From the NCBI GenBank assembly GCA_023391005.1, contig JAEWBS010000012.1, positions 1 through 64,000 on the forward strand: 64,000 nt of DNA, in the 5' to 3' direction. The notes beneath the pieces were generated by a model that was not told the origin of the DNA, ran no database searches, and saw nothing but the letters and a program-made list of their open reading frames with translations. Shown here one piece after another: positions 8,142 through 16,995 of the stretch (its first letter is position 1; every line of letters starts with the position of its first letter). The position numbers and the translations under genes were made by a program. The DNA comes from Bacillota bacterium. Lineage in GTDB: Bacteria > Bacillota > Clostridia > Oscillospirales > Ruminococcaceae.

Positions 8142-9398
8142 ATGGGAACAGCCGTAGAAAACATATTCAGCGCAAAGCTGGGGCGGGAGGCCCGGGCGGG
8201 TGAGCTGGTGATTGTCGAGATTGACGCCAGCGTCATTCAGGATGTCAACGGCCCACCCCTCACCGACGCTTTTGAGCAGTTGGGGGCGTATGCCACGGTA
8301 CGCTCCCCCAAACGCCATATGATGACATTGGATCACATCTCGCCCGCCGCTTCGGCGGCTTCAGCCAACAACCACAACAAAATGAGGACCTTTGCCCGTC
8401 GCCACGGCCTCGAGCTGGTGGAGGAGGGGCAGGGTATCTGCCACCAGCGGATGGTGGAGTCGGGTCGGGTCAGGCCCGGTGCCATCGTGCTGGGTACCGA
8501 TTCCCACTGCTGCCACTACGGCGTCCTCAACGCTTTCAGCGCCGGGGTGAGCGTGGCGGAGGAGGCAGTGATTCTGGCGGGGGACCGGTGCTGGCTGCGC
8601 ATACCCGAAAGCATCCACATCACCTTTAGTGGGAAGCCCGCCGACAATGTCACCGGTAAGGATCTGGCCCTCGCCATGGTGCGGGCGCTGACCCAATCCG
8701 GCGCAATTTATCAGTGCTTGGAGTTTGACGGGGAGGCCTTGGGCTATCTTTCCATCGATGGCAGAACCGCCATCTGCAACATGGGAATCGAAGCCGGGGC
8801 AAAGGGCGCCATTATGCCATGTGACGACGTCCTGCGTCAATGGTTAGAGCAGAGGGGGATATCGGATTACACCCCCGCCGCGCCCGATGCCGGTGCGCGC
8901 TATGCCCGGGAGATCACCATTGACGTTTCTTCCATCCGGCCCTTGGTGGCGCTGCCGCCCGATATCGATCAGGTGGTCCGCGTCGACAGCTTAGAGCGCA
9001 TCGTCGTCAATCAGGTGGTGGTGGGCGGCTGCACCAACGGTCGGCTTGAGGATTTCGCTCAGGTGGCGGCGATCCTTAAAGGCAAACAAATCCACCCGGG
9101 CGTGCGCTTTGTGGCGGCCCCCGGCTCGAGAGAAATCGTGATTGGGATGGAGCGTCAGGGCATCTACCGTATTCTGCTGGAATCGGGCGTCATGGTGCTG
9201 CCGCCCGGCTGCGGCCCCTGCACAGGGCTTCACGGGGGACTGCTGGGCGACGGGGATGTCTGCCTTGCAACCACCAACCGCAATATGCCGGGTCGGATGG
9301 GCAGCCGGGGGGCACAGGTCTACATCGCCTCGCCGGTGGTGGCTGCCCACACGGCCCTTGCGGGGTATATCACAGCGGGAGGTGACACGCATTGCTGA
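8142..9398 (+). CDS. Aconitase / 3-isopropylmalate dehydratase family, large subunit
   Basis: A 418-residue protein resembling LeuC and the large subunits of related hydro-lyases. Features include LDHISPAASAAS near residue 65, LGTDSHCCHYGVLNAFS near 122, and the three [4Fe-4S] ligands: one in VVVGGCTNGR (~residue 295) and two in GCGPCTG (~residue 357). The family adds or removes water across a di- or tricarboxylate. The start is ATG 8142 after AGGAGA; nine codons upstream are in frame but not family-like. The stop overlaps the small-subunit gene by seven bases. No leuA or leuB is nearby, so leucine synthesis is unlikely. Homoaconitase, dimethylmaleate hydratase and citrate-type activity are all open. 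Confidence 0.87.
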   Translation: MGTAVENIFSAKLGREARAGELVIVEIDASVIQDVNGPPLTDAFEQLGAYATVRSPKRHMMTLDHISPAASAASANNHNKMRTFARRHGLELVEEGQGICHQRMVESGRVRPGAIVLGTDSHCCHYGVLNAFSAGVSVAEEAVILAGDRCWLRIPESIHITFSGKPADNVTGKDLALAMVRALTQSGAIYQCLEFDGEALGYLSIDGRTAICNMGIEAGAKGAIMPCDDVLRQWLEQRGISDYTPAAPDAGARYAREITIDVSSIRPLVALPPDIDQVVRVDSLERIVVNQVVVGGCTNGRLEDFAQVAAILKGKQIHPGVRFVAAPGSREIVIGMERQGIYRILLESGVMVLPPGCGPCTGLHGGLLGDGDVCLATTNRNMPGRMGSRGAQVYIASPVVAAHTALAGYITAGGDTHC

Positions 9399-9880
9399 TT
9401 CAGGGCAGCGCTATATTGCTGGGTGACAACATCAGCGGAGATCACATCATCAGCAAGGAGTTCATCCGTCAGGGGCTAAGTATTCCTCAGCTCAAGCCCT
9501 ATCTCTTCCATGCCGTGCGCCCCGAGCTTGGGGCCATGCTGGGCCCGGGAGATATTCTGGTAGCAGGCGAAAATTTCGGTTGCGGCTCCTCGAGAGAATA
9601 TGTCATGCTGCTTTTGCTCGAGGCGGGTGTGCGCTGTATCGTGGCCAAATCCTTTGCCAGAGGCTTTTATCGGGCCTGCGTCAATCAGGGATTGTTGCCC
9701 ATTGCCTGCAATCCTGCAGTAAAGGAAGGGGATCTTATCGAGGTGAATACCGAGGCGGGCGTCCTTCGCACCGCCGACGGTGCAAAACGCACTTTCCCGC
9801 CTTTTCCGGCGCTGATCGCCGACATCATTGACGAAGGCGGTCTAATCAATTATTATAAAAGACATGGGACGCTTGTATAA
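9392..9880 (+). CDS. Aconitase / 3-isopropylmalate dehydratase family, small subunit
   Basis: A 162-residue LeuD-like swivel domain. The family signature ENFGCGSSREYVMLLLLEAG (~residue 59) and the active-site loop VAKSFARGFYRACVNQGLL are intact. The start is TTG 9392, which has GGGAGGTGA upstream and overlaps the large-subunit stop by seven bases, so translation is probably coupled for a 1:1 complex. The residues after LLGDNISGDHI (~residue 10-18), which shape substrate choice in this family, differ from ordinary LeuD, consistent with another substrate. Confidence 0.88.
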   Translation: MLIQGSAILLGDNISGDHIISKEFIRQGLSIPQLKPYLFHAVRPELGAMLGPGDILVAGENFGCGSSREYVMLLLLEAGVRCIVAKSFARGFYRACVNQGLLPIACNPAVKEGDLIEVNTEAGVLRTADGAKRTFPPFPALIADIIDEGGLINYYKRHGTLV

Positions 9881-9895
9881 TAGCCGTCCCCTATA

Positions 9896-9925
9896 CGGGA
9901 AGCGGGCCTTGGGGCCTGCTTCCCG
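9896..9925 (+). terminator. Intercistronic hairpin upstream of the AbrB-like gene
   Basis: CGGGAAGCGGGCC (9896-9908) pairs with GGCCTGCTTCCCG (9913-9925) through 13 pairs, one of them G-U, around a four-base loop. No T-run follows (GCAATTTTGCG), so it is more likely a partial terminator or mRNA-stability hairpin than a full stop. Confidence 0.5.
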
Positions 9926-9950
9926 CAATTTTGCGTCAGGAGGTGCAGGG

Positions 9951-11039
9951 ATGCTCCCGCTTTTTACAACACTGGCTGTGGGAGCCGCCGCCGGATTTAT
10001 TCTATTAAAGCTAAAGGTTCCGGGGGGAATGATGGTGGGCGCCATCATCGGCGTCTCCTGTCTGACCATTCTCACCGGCTTTAGCGCTATGCCTTATGCG
10101 GCAAAGCAGGCCGCGCAGATGGCGGCGGGGGCCTTTATCGGCTGCTCGGTGGAACGGGAGGATCTGTCCCGCCTGCGGTATATTTACAAACCCGCGGCGG
10201 CCATGCTGTTCGCACTGCTGGCCCTCAACCTCATCATGGGCTTTGTGATCTATGCCATCACCCCGCTGGATTTGCTCACCGCCTTTTTGTGCGCTATCCC
10301 GGGCGGAATCAGTGAGATGCCCCTCATCGCCATGGATTTTGGGGCCGATGCGGCCAAGGTGGCGGTGATGCAGTTTGCCCGAATGGTGGTGGGGGTAGGC
10401 TTTTTCCCGGGCTTTATCGCGTGGGTCAATAAACGGGAAGTGCCCGAAGCTGCGGAAGCGGCAGCGACTTCTTGCGCCCCCTGTGCAGCGTCAAACCCTG
10501 AGGCATGCACCCCCCCGGCGTTATCGTGCTGGGTGGCAAGGTGGAAGCCTATTCTGACGGCGGTGGTTTGTGCGGCGGTTTGCGGTATAGCAGGGCTGTA
10601 TTCCCCCATTCCTTCCGGCGCGCTGTTGCTGCCCATTCTGGGCGTGCTCGGACTTAAACTGCGGCGGGTTCCGATTCATCTGCCGCGTAAGCTGCGTCGG
10701 TTTGCACAGGTGCTGGCAGGCTCATATATCGGCTGCTCGGTCACCTATCAGGATCTGCTCGATTTAAAACAACTGACCGTGCCCGCGGTGATTCTGCTGG
10801 CGGGATATTTGCTCAACAGCTATTTAAGCGGCAGAATGCTGCGGCGCTATTTCGGGCTCACCCTCAAGCAGGGGATGCTCGCCACAAGTCCGGCGGGGGC
10901 CAGCGACATCGCTCTTATCTCGGCCGATATCGGCGTTCAAAGCGCTGATGTTGTGATACTTCAGGTGCTTCGCATGCTGGCGGCTATTTCGGTCTTTCCC
11001 TACATATTACAATTCGTGGCAAGCGCTGTCGGCGGATAA
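9951..11039 (+). CDS. AbrB-family (COG3180-type) multi-spanning membrane protein
   Basis: A 362-residue membrane protein with about ten hydrophobic segments and a clear internal duplication. AGAFIGCSVEREDL (~residue 60) matches AGSYIGCSVTYQDL (~residue 258), and GGISEMPLIAMDFGADAAKV matches AGASDIALISADIGVQSADV. These proteins, sometimes misannotated as ammonia monooxygenase or AbrB regulators, are often found beside tripartite tricarboxylate transporter genes, and their role is not settled; they may be exporters or permeases. Here ATG 9951 follows AGGAGGTGCAGGG; an in-frame ATG at 9864 lacks a ribosome site and would add a non-hydrophobic leader. Export of the reduced end product of the pathway is a reasonable guess. 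Confidence 0.8.
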   Translation: MLPLFTTLAVGAAAGFILLKLKVPGGMMVGAIIGVSCLTILTGFSAMPYAAKQAAQMAAGAFIGCSVEREDLSRLRYIYKPAAAMLFALLALNLIMGFVIYAITPLDLLTAFLCAIPGGISEMPLIAMDFGADAAKVAVMQFARMVVGVGFFPGFIAWVNKREVPEAAEAAATSCAPCAASNPEACTPPALSCWVARWKPILTAVVCAAVCGIAGLYSPIPSGALLLPILGVLGLKLRRVPIHLPRKLRRFAQVLAGSYIGCSVTYQDLLDLKQLTVPAVILLAGYLLNSYLSGRMLRRYFGLTLKQGMLATSPAGASDIALISADIGVQSADVVILQVLRMLAAISVFPYILQFVASAVGG

Positions 11040-11057
11040 AGAATAAGAGAGGTACCC

Positions 11058-13214
11058 ATGAAACAATCTATTTTTGAACAAGAATGCGGCGTATTGGCTC
11101 AAAAGCTGGAAAAGGTTCGGGAGGGGGTCGAAGATCTGGAATTGCAGCGTAAAAACCTGCCTGACCTGTACCGCAACCAGCCGGAGCTTTTAGCGGAAAT
11201 GACGGTCCAAAACCGTAGCCGCATGACCCGTATGAAGCAGGCCTTGGAAAAGCCCTACTTTGCCCGCATTGATTTTCAGTCCGAGGCTGTCGTCGAAGCG
11301 TGCTATCTGGGGAAGATCGGCATCGAGGACGAACACCAGAGGATCGTTACGGTGGATTGGCGTGCCCCCATTGCCACCTTGTATTACGACAGCAACTTAG
11401 GCCCCGCGACCTATGAGGCGCCGGGCGGAATTATCGAGGGAGAGTTGCTGCTCAAGCGGCAGTACGACATTGAGGCGGGGACGCTGAAAGCCTATCATGA
11501 TGTGGAGGCCGTCGCCAATGACGAGCTGCTGATGCCCTACTTGGCGACGGGTGGTGACAACCGGCTCAAAAATATCGTTTCGACTATACAGAAAGAGCAA
11601 AACCGCATTATCCGCGAAAAAATTAGTCAAAATTTAATTGTGCAGGGCGCGGCGGGAAGCGGAAAAACCACCGTGGCCCTGCATCGTATCGCCTATCTGG
11701 TATATAAGCACCGGGACGAGATCCGGCCCCGCCAGTATATGGTCATCGGGCCCAACCGCTTTTTCATCAGCTATATCGCCTCGGTGCTGCCGGATCTGGA
11801 CGTCGACAGCGTGCCCGACCATACCTTTGAGACCTTGTGTGGCGCATATGTGGGGGAGGACTTCACCGTTGAAAGCGTCTCTCACGGCTTGGCCCGGGTC
11901 ATACAGGACGAGGCGAGCGGCCGTCTGGAGCGCTACAAGTCGTCCATGGCTTACAAAGAAGCGCTTGACCGCTTTTTCGACGGCTTTTTGGAGACGGTGG
12001 TCCCTAAAAAGGATCTTGTGTTCAGGGGCTTCACCATTTTGACCCGAGAGCAGATTCACGAGACCTATGTCGCTATGGATTTTCGCCCCAACACCCCTTT
12101 GCAGGCCCGAGTAGAACAGTGCATTCTCCACCTTTCTACCCGGATCAAAAACAGCCTGATCTTCCATTGCGAGCAGCTTGACAAGTATTTGATGGCGGAA
12201 GCCCAAAAGGATGAAACCGGCGCGCATTTGGAAAAACGTCGGCGAGACAGGGAAGCGATTCGACAGGAGCTGGAGCGGGGCTGTCGACAGCTTCTCAAGC
12301 GGCACTTCGCCGTTACCGATACGGCCATTCTCAAGCTGTACAGCCTGTTTTTGTCCAATTGCGCCCAATATATGCCGGAGCAGGCGGCGGATGCCAAACG
12401 GTTAAAAGAAGAAACCTTGGAGAACCTGCGGCAAAAGATTGTGCGCTTTGCCGACCTGCCCGCCCTGATTTATCTGAAGCTGCGCATGGCAGGCTCCGGG
12501 GAATACAGCCAGTTTCGCCACGCGGTGGTGGATGAGGCGCAGGATCTCGGAGAGTTCCACTTTTACGCGCTGCGCAGCCTTTTGAGCGGCAGTACCTTTA
12601 CCATTGTGGGGGATTTGGCTCAGGCCATCTTCCGCTATCGCGGCATCAGCCGGTGGCAGGATGTCAAGGCGCTTGCCCTTGACGGACGCGCCGATATTAT
12701 CGAATTGCGCAAGAGCTACCGTACCACTGTGGAGATTATGCAGGCCGCTAACCGAGTGGTGGAGGCGCTGGGGTTGCCCACCGCGGAGCCGGTGGTGCGC
12801 CATGGGGAACCGGTGAACTTTATGCCCTGCGGGCCACAAGAGCTGGTTCCCACCATTGAAGGGCTGATCCGCCAATATAAGCAGGAGGAGCGCCGAACCA
12901 TCGCCCTGATCTGCAAAACCGAAGAGGCGGCGTCGCGGCTTGGTCGCGCCCTGCAAGAAGCCGGTGTGGAGGCTGTATCCATTACGCCTGAGAGCACGGG
13001 GTTTGGGGCGGGTGTCTGCGTCATCCCCAGCTATCTGAGCAAGGGATTGGAATTTGATGCCGTCATCCTCTGCGACGCCTCTCAAGACGTGTATCGCGAG
13101 ACCAACCTCACCGATATGCATCTGTTGTATGTTGCCATGACGCGCGCCCTTCACCGGCTGGACGTTTTATACGACGGTGCCCTTGCCGCACCGCTGCAAA
13201 ACGAGATTCTCTAG
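11058..13214 (+). CDS. helD: HelD-like DNA/RNA-polymerase recycling motor ATPase (UvrD superfamily 1)
   Basis: A 718-residue protein. The N-terminal ~100 residues are coiled-coil-like (EQECGVLAQKLEKVREGVED), as in HelD secondary-channel arms. Walker A GAAGSGKTTVALHRIAYL lies near residue 197, the family segment RIVTVDWRAPIATLYYDSN near 95, and Walker B VVDEAQDLGEFHF near 493. SF1 motifs GDLAQAIFRYRG and YVAMTRALHRLDVLYDG follow. HelD removes stalled RNA polymerase from DNA. The gene starts 18 bases after the AbrB-like gene with AGAGAGG before ATG 11058, so it may be cotranscribed, though the function is unrelated. Confidence 0.9.
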   Translation: MKQSIFEQECGVLAQKLEKVREGVEDLELQRKNLPDLYRNQPELLAEMTVQNRSRMTRMKQALEKPYFARIDFQSEAVVEACYLGKIGIEDEHQRIVTVDWRAPIATLYYDSNLGPATYEAPGGIIEGELLLKRQYDIEAGTLKAYHDVEAVANDELLMPYLATGGDNRLKNIVSTIQKEQNRIIREKISQNLIVQGAAGSGKTTVALHRIAYLVYKHRDEIRPRQYMVIGPNRFFISYIASVLPDLDVDSVPDHTFETLCGAYVGEDFTVESVSHGLARVIQDEASGRLERYKSSMAYKEALDRFFDGFLETVVPKKDLVFRGFTILTREQIHETYVAMDFRPNTPLQARVEQCILHLSTRIKNSLIFHCEQLDKYLMAEAQKDETGAHLEKRRRDREAIRQELERGCRQLLKRHFAVTDTAILKLYSLFLSNCAQYMPEQAADAKRLKEETLENLRQKIVRFADLPALIYLKLRMAGSGEYSQFRHAVVDEAQDLGEFHFYALRSLLSGSTFTIVGDLAQAIFRYRGISRWQDVKALALDGRADIIELRKSYRTTVEIMQAANRVVEALGLPTAEPVVRHGEPVNFMPCGPQELVPTIEGLIRQYKQEERRTIALICKTEEAASRLGRALQEAGVEAVSITPESTGFGAGVCVIPSYLSKGLEFDAVILCDASQDVYRETNLTDMHLLYVAMTRALHRLDVLYDGALAAPLQNEIL

Positions 13215-13794
13215 ACCGATAAGCATAAAAGTCCCTTTGGTTTCAACTAAAGATTGCCAAGGGGGCCAAGGCTTGGATTCATCTCAATCGGGCAGACGAT
13301 ATAAATATATCGGATAAAGCGCGCAATTTGCCCATTTATGTATGCCCTGTGTGAAAACGCAGGGTATATGCTGTTTTATAGGCTTTCTCACCTCTAAAAA
13401 GGCCGCGAAAAAGATATCGGTTCATATATGCCATAGGCATTTTAGGCGAGATGGAACACATAAACGCGTGCATGGCCAGATTTAAGGGCGCTTTTAGCAG
13501 CGCCCTTTTTGTATTAATGCTTGGCGGATCATCTTGCGATACAAGAAAACCCCCTTTTGCCAAAGTAGATGCGGTTTGTCAACCGCATTAAAAGCAAAAA
13601 GAGGTTTATCAATGGACGACATATGAAGTTTATTACATACTAGATGGCGGGTGCACGCTATTGCAATACGATCCCAATATCACGGCTAAGAGATCCGTTA
13701 CCACCGGTTGCATCGGTGATGTTGATTGTTAGAGGCAGTACGTTAGATTTGTTTTGCATCCTGATTCGCGAAGTCAGTGGGGGTTTCGGCCGCG
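13215..13794. other. Intergenic region, 580 bases, with one terminator
   Basis: I see no convincing gene. A hairpin GGGCGCT (13486-13492) / AGCGCCC (13499-13505) followed by TTTTT is a rightward terminator, about 270 bases beyond the helD stop. A second small hairpin ATGCCCTG...GCAGGGTAT lies near 13342-13370. The only longer frame (leftward, 13336-13563) lacks a ribosome site and family features. Confidence 0.55.
13486..13511 (+). terminator. Rho-independent terminator
   Basis: A seven-pair G+C-rich stem GGGCGCT/AGCGCCC with a six-base loop (13493-13498), extended by AA/TT, and followed by a T-run at 13506-13510. Confidence 0.65.
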
Positions 13795-14397
13795 TCACAT
13801 ACCCATCTCTTGGTTAATAATAATCGCCTCTGCCTCCACGTTTTTAAGCTTTTTTAAGTGAATATTCAGCGTATTACAGATTCTATCGGGACCCGAGCAA
13901 TCGTAGCAGCGGTCGCCCTTAATTGCACAGGGTGTTTTGTATCCAAACCGCTTGGCGTTCTTTGGCGCGGCAATATTCCGCGCGCGCCAAATGGCCTTTT
14001 CGAGCGTGGGCTCGATTTTATTGGTACTAAAAACAAAAAACACACGCTTATGTCCGAATATTGAGCCGGCCACCCGGTTGCCGGTGCCGTCTATATTGAC
14101 CAACTCGCCGGTTTCGGCCACGCCGTTCACCGAGGTGAAAAAGACATCGGTCAAAAGCGCCTTTTTACCAATCTCAACAAACTCGGCGCCGGAGTGGGAG
14201 GCCGGATTGATCACGGTATTGTTTTCTGACAGAAGCGCCGCGAGATTCATTGATGCGAGCGTTGCAGAATCGCCAAACCCGACGGTCACACCGTTTACCG
14301 TGCCGACAAGGTATTTGACCGCGTCGTCGGGCGTCTCAAAATATGAAACCTTATACCCCTTACGGGTCAGCGCCTGAATTAATTTCTCATACTTCAT
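13795..14397 (-). CDS. LUD-domain protein (LutC/YkgG-like)
   Basis: A 200-residue protein matching the LUD (lactate utilisation) domain: VGFGDSATLASMNL, NPASHSGAEFVEIGKKALLT, SVNGVAETGELVNIDGTGNR and the Cys-containing CYDCSGPDRIC near residue 165. In lactate oxidation the LutC protein works with LutA and LutB, but neither is nearby; stand-alone LUD proteins of this type are common in clostridia and lack an assigned reaction. I chose ATG 14397 because AAGGAGGCAC lies just upstream; 30 extra in-frame codons before it are not family-like. It is a monocistronic unit facing leftward. Confidence 0.85.
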   Translation of the reverse strand: MKYEKLIQALTRKGYKVSYFETPDDAVKYLVGTVNGVTVGFGDSATLASMNLAALLSENNTVINPASHSGAEFVEIGKKALLTDVFFTSVNGVAETGELVNIDGTGNRVAGSIFGHKRVFFVFSTNKIEPTLEKAIWRARNIAAPKNAKRFGYKTPCAIKGDRCYDCSGPDRICNTLNIHLKKLKNVEAEAIIINQEMGM

Positions 14398-14644
14398 GAA
14401 TGGAGTGCCTCCTTTTTTTATCAGCGATCTCGACGATCGGCATCTATCAATTTTATATTCAAATGAGGCAAAATATATCAACGCCACATTGGCATATCTC
14501 CGTTTATAGCGGGTCTCATGCAGCCGGTACGATGTTTTTTGAGAGAGATTTACCGTCGGCGGCCTTATTTATACGTTGAACGGCATTTGCTTGATACTGC
14601 TCGTGGCACCGGCCAACAGGGCGGAGTGCTCGGGGTCTTATTTG

Positions 14645-15109
14645 CTATTCAAGAGTCGAGGTACAGTGTGGGCACCGGGTAGCGTCAATCGCAATTTCTG
14701 ATTTGCAGAAACGGCAAGATTTAGTTTTCGGCGCTTCGGCCACGACTTGGGGCTTGTGGCGTTTGTCCATCAATGCGCCAAGCACCTTAACCATCATAAA
14801 AATGACGAGCGCCATGATCAAAAAATTGATAACAGCGGTTATAAAGATACCGTAATTGAGTGTTGCGGCCCCGGCCTCTTGCGCGGCGATCAGCGTTTCG
14901 TACCGATTACCGTCCAGCGCGATAAACCAATTAGAAAAATCCAGCCCCCCAACAACGCCCGAGATCAGCGGCATAATAATGTCTTTGACAAGCGAATCGA
15001 CAATCGCCTTAAAGGCCGCGCCGATAATAACACCAACTGCCATATCCATGACGTTGCCCTTGCTGATAAACGCCTTAAATTCCTGCAAAAAACCTTTATA
15101 CTTCTCCAT
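14645..15109 (-). CDS. mscL: Large-conductance mechanosensitive channel MscL with a C-terminal zinc ribbon
   Basis: A 154-residue protein. Residues 1-110 are typical MscL: an amphipathic N-terminus (FLQEFKAFISKGNVMDMAVG), TM1 with VGVIIGAAFKAIVDSLVKDI, a short periplasmic loop, and TM2 (GIFITAVINFLIMALVIFMM). MscL releases solutes on hypo-osmotic shock. The cytoplasmic tail is unusual: after KPQVVAEAPKTKS it carries CRFCKSEIAIDATRCPHC, a CxxC...CxxC zinc ribbon (~residues 131-149), where ordinary MscL ends in a charged helix. GGGAGATG precedes ATG 15109. Confidence 0.92.
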   Translation of the reverse strand: MEKYKGFLQEFKAFISKGNVMDMAVGVIIGAAFKAIVDSLVKDIIMPLISGVVGGLDFSNWFIALDGNRYETLIAAQEAGAATLNYGIFITAVINFLIMALVIFMMVKVLGALMDKRHKPQVVAEAPKTKSCRFCKSEIAIDATRCPHCTSTLE

Positions 15110-15658
15110 AAAAACATCTCCCTGTTAAAAATCGTGTGCGAAATAAAGATACATCGATAATATAGCACAGCGGCTATCAAGATTCAATCGTGCCGCCGGT
15201 ATGATTTTCCTATTTGCTGTTGGTACAAAAGCCTTGGCTTGAACGTTGAGGCTGCGGCGTTGACCGATGCAGCGCATCCGCATGAAATTTTACACCGTTC
15301 TTACACGCGGATGATTAATCATTTAACAGATGACGTTTATAATACAGACAGAAAGTGACACGGCACGTGTTTGACGCTCAAAATAGTGCGACTCCTCAAT
15401 TTGAGCCTGCGCCCCACGCGACTGGTGTTCGATCTTTATTCCTTTTGCTATTTTGCTTATTTCTTTACCTTTTTCATTTTCTTTTTCTTTCCTTTTTCCG
15501 GCTCAGCGGGCAAAGGGGCTGCGCATCCTGTTGTTCGGGAATTGCGCGCGCCTTTGCCCGTTGGGCTTTTGTTTTAAAAAGAGGCATGCAAGCCATACCC
15601 CCGTGCTTATATTATCAATAAGGCCATGTGCCGCAATCATTTAGAGGAGGGGCTTTTT
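15110..15658. other. Intergenic region, 549 bases, with a strong stem-loop
   Basis: No gene is supported. CATCCGC (15275-15281) can pair with GCGGATG (15307-15313). A T-rich, C-rich pyrimidine tract (about 15437-15498) precedes the large stem-loop annotated separately at 15501-15576. Open frames here are short, rich in Phe and unlike any protein family. Confidence 0.5.
15501..15576 (+). terminator. Long-stem terminator-like element
   Basis: GCTCAGCGGGCAAAGG (15501-15516) pairs with CCTTTGCCCGTTGGGC (15551-15566) over 16 bp including two G-U pairs, enclosing a 34-base G+C-rich loop, and is followed by TTTTGTTTT. No gene immediately upstream on this strand explains it, so a short untranslated transcript or attenuator ahead of the 67-residue gene is possible. 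Confidence 0.55.
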
Positions 15659-15862
15659 ATGGCATTACCCTGTGCAAAAGGTTGCAGCCACTATTATGAG
15701 GGCTGCCACAAAACCTGCGGGCAATGGCGGGTGCGCACCGCAAGACAGCGCGAGGAGACCCGCAAAATAAAAGCTTTTTTAAAGGAGAAAAACGAGGTCA
15801 GCGGCATTGTTATCCGGCAATGCATGGCGCTTGCCCCGCGCAGAAGTATCATTTATTACTAA
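15659..15862 (+). CDS. Small Cys-rich protein (67 residues)
   Basis: Starts at ATG 15659 with a strong AGAGGAGG upstream. The N-terminus CAKGCSHYYEGCHKTCGQW has five cysteines in a CxxxC...CHxxC arrangement, followed by a basic helical stretch (TARQREETRKIKAFLKEKN). Small clostridial and phage-borne proteins with a C...GCHxxC head and a charged helix are known but lack a function; a zinc-binding role is likely. The gene stands alone, 166 bases before the peroxiredoxin. Confidence 0.6.
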   Translation: MALPCAKGCSHYYEGCHKTCGQWRVRTARQREETRKIKAFLKEKNEVSGIVIRQCMALAPRRSIIYY

Positions 15863-16028
15863 AATGCGTCAGGTTATACCCTTGAAAAAGACCCATCGGC
15901 CAATCAAAATGCCCCGGGAGACGGCGGATGCCTCCAATTATAAAACCTTTTGAAGGCAGCCTTACGGCGAACATACGTCGAGGTGGTTGCATAGAATAAA
16001 GCAGTGAAACGAGAGTGAGGTAACAGTG

Positions 16029-16742
16029 ATGGACCTGAGCAACAGCGTTATCAACTGCAATGAAATTGTAGGGCACGTCACCATTGGGATGAAAGCGCCC
16101 CCATTCAGCGGGGACACAACCTTTGGTCGTGTGAGCCTGACCGATTATAAGGGCAAATGGCTGATTCTGTTTTCGCATCCGGGTGATTTTACGCCGGTCT
16201 GCACGTCGGAATTTATTTCTTTCGCCCAGCTTTATCAGGAGTTTCAAAAGCGCGGCGCCGAGCTGCTGGGCTTGAGCATCGACAGCAACCCGTCGCATTT
16301 AGCGTGGGTATACACCATTTATCAGACGAATGGCATCGATATCCCTTTCCCGATTTTGGCTGACCGGGTTGGCGATATTGCGCGGCTTTACGGCATGGTT
16401 GCACCCGATATCAGCCGGCAGGAAACGGTCCGCAATGTCTATGTCATCGACCCGGCACAGATCATCCGGGCCATCATCATCTATCCGATGACGACGGGCC
16501 GGAATATCTACGAAATCTTACGGTTGATTGACGCGCTGCAAACCACCGACCGCGATCACGTGCTTACGCCCGCCAACTGGATTCCCGGCGCGCCCACGCT
16601 GGTGCCCGCGCCCGCCACCTATGAGGAGCTTTATCGCCGGCTCTACGACCCGGCCAGCTTGAATTTAGTCTGCAAAGACTGGTACTTATGCTTTAACAAA
16701 ACCAGCCCTTACGAGATTAGCGAGGCGGAGCCAACCTTTTAA
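16029..16742 (+). CDS. Peroxiredoxin (1-Cys / archaeal-type Prx6 subfamily)
   Basis: A 237-residue AhpC/TSA-fold enzyme that reduces hydrogen and organic peroxides. The peroxidatic Cys58 sits in HPGDFTPVCTSEF; GLSIDSNPSHLAWVY and LTPANWIPG are family loops. The long C-terminus with NLVCKDWYLCFNK supplies two late cysteines, as in archaeal-type peroxiredoxins where a C-terminal Cys resolves the intermediate. GTG 16026 directly precedes ATG 16029 in frame; the ATG is better placed relative to GTGAGG. An oxidative-stress defence gene is expected in an anaerobe. It ends before its own terminator. Confidence 0.92.
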   Translation: MDLSNSVINCNEIVGHVTIGMKAPPFSGDTTFGRVSLTDYKGKWLILFSHPGDFTPVCTSEFISFAQLYQEFQKRGAELLGLSIDSNPSHLAWVYTIYQTNGIDIPFPILADRVGDIARLYGMVAPDISRQETVRNVYVIDPAQIIRAIIIYPMTTGRNIYEILRLIDALQTTDRDHVLTPANWIPGAPTLVPAPATYEELYRRLYDPASLNLVCKDWYLCFNKTSPYEISEAEPTF

Positions 16743-16814
16743 GGCTGTGCCATAAAAGCTGATTGCCCGCGTATTTGAGCGATAGGGTCGAAAGCCCGTC
16801 TTTTTACTTATAAG

Positions 16815-16850
16815 AACGCCCTGAAACGGTGTCGGTTTAGGGCGTTTCTG
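16815..16850 (+). terminator. Terminator after the peroxiredoxin gene
   Basis: AACGCCCT (16815-16822) pairs with AGGGCGTT (16839-16846), with AAAC/GTTT continuing the stem past one bulged G. The T-run is short (TTT). Confidence 0.6.
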
Positions 16851-16995
16851 TGCTTGTATGTATAATATGTTAGATTTTCTGCCGGATCATAGCAAGACTG
16901 CTTGAAAAAACGCTAAAAATCTGGTTTAATAAGTACATTATATTTTTAGCGGTTTAGGTTTCGTATAACGGTTTTACCACTTTGTGAGGTCTTAT

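Noticed and set aside
11634..12368. Leftward 244-codon frame inside helD
   Set aside because: Antisense shadow of a well-matched HelD frame; no ribosome site or family signal.
13336..13563. Leftward 75-codon frame in the helD-LUD gap
   Set aside because: It spans a terminator hairpin, lacks a ribosome site and shows no resemblance to a protein family.
15355..15644. Overlapping Phe-rich rightward frames before the small Cys-rich gene
   Set aside because: They arise from a T-rich tract followed by a terminator stem; no ribosome site and no conserved pattern.
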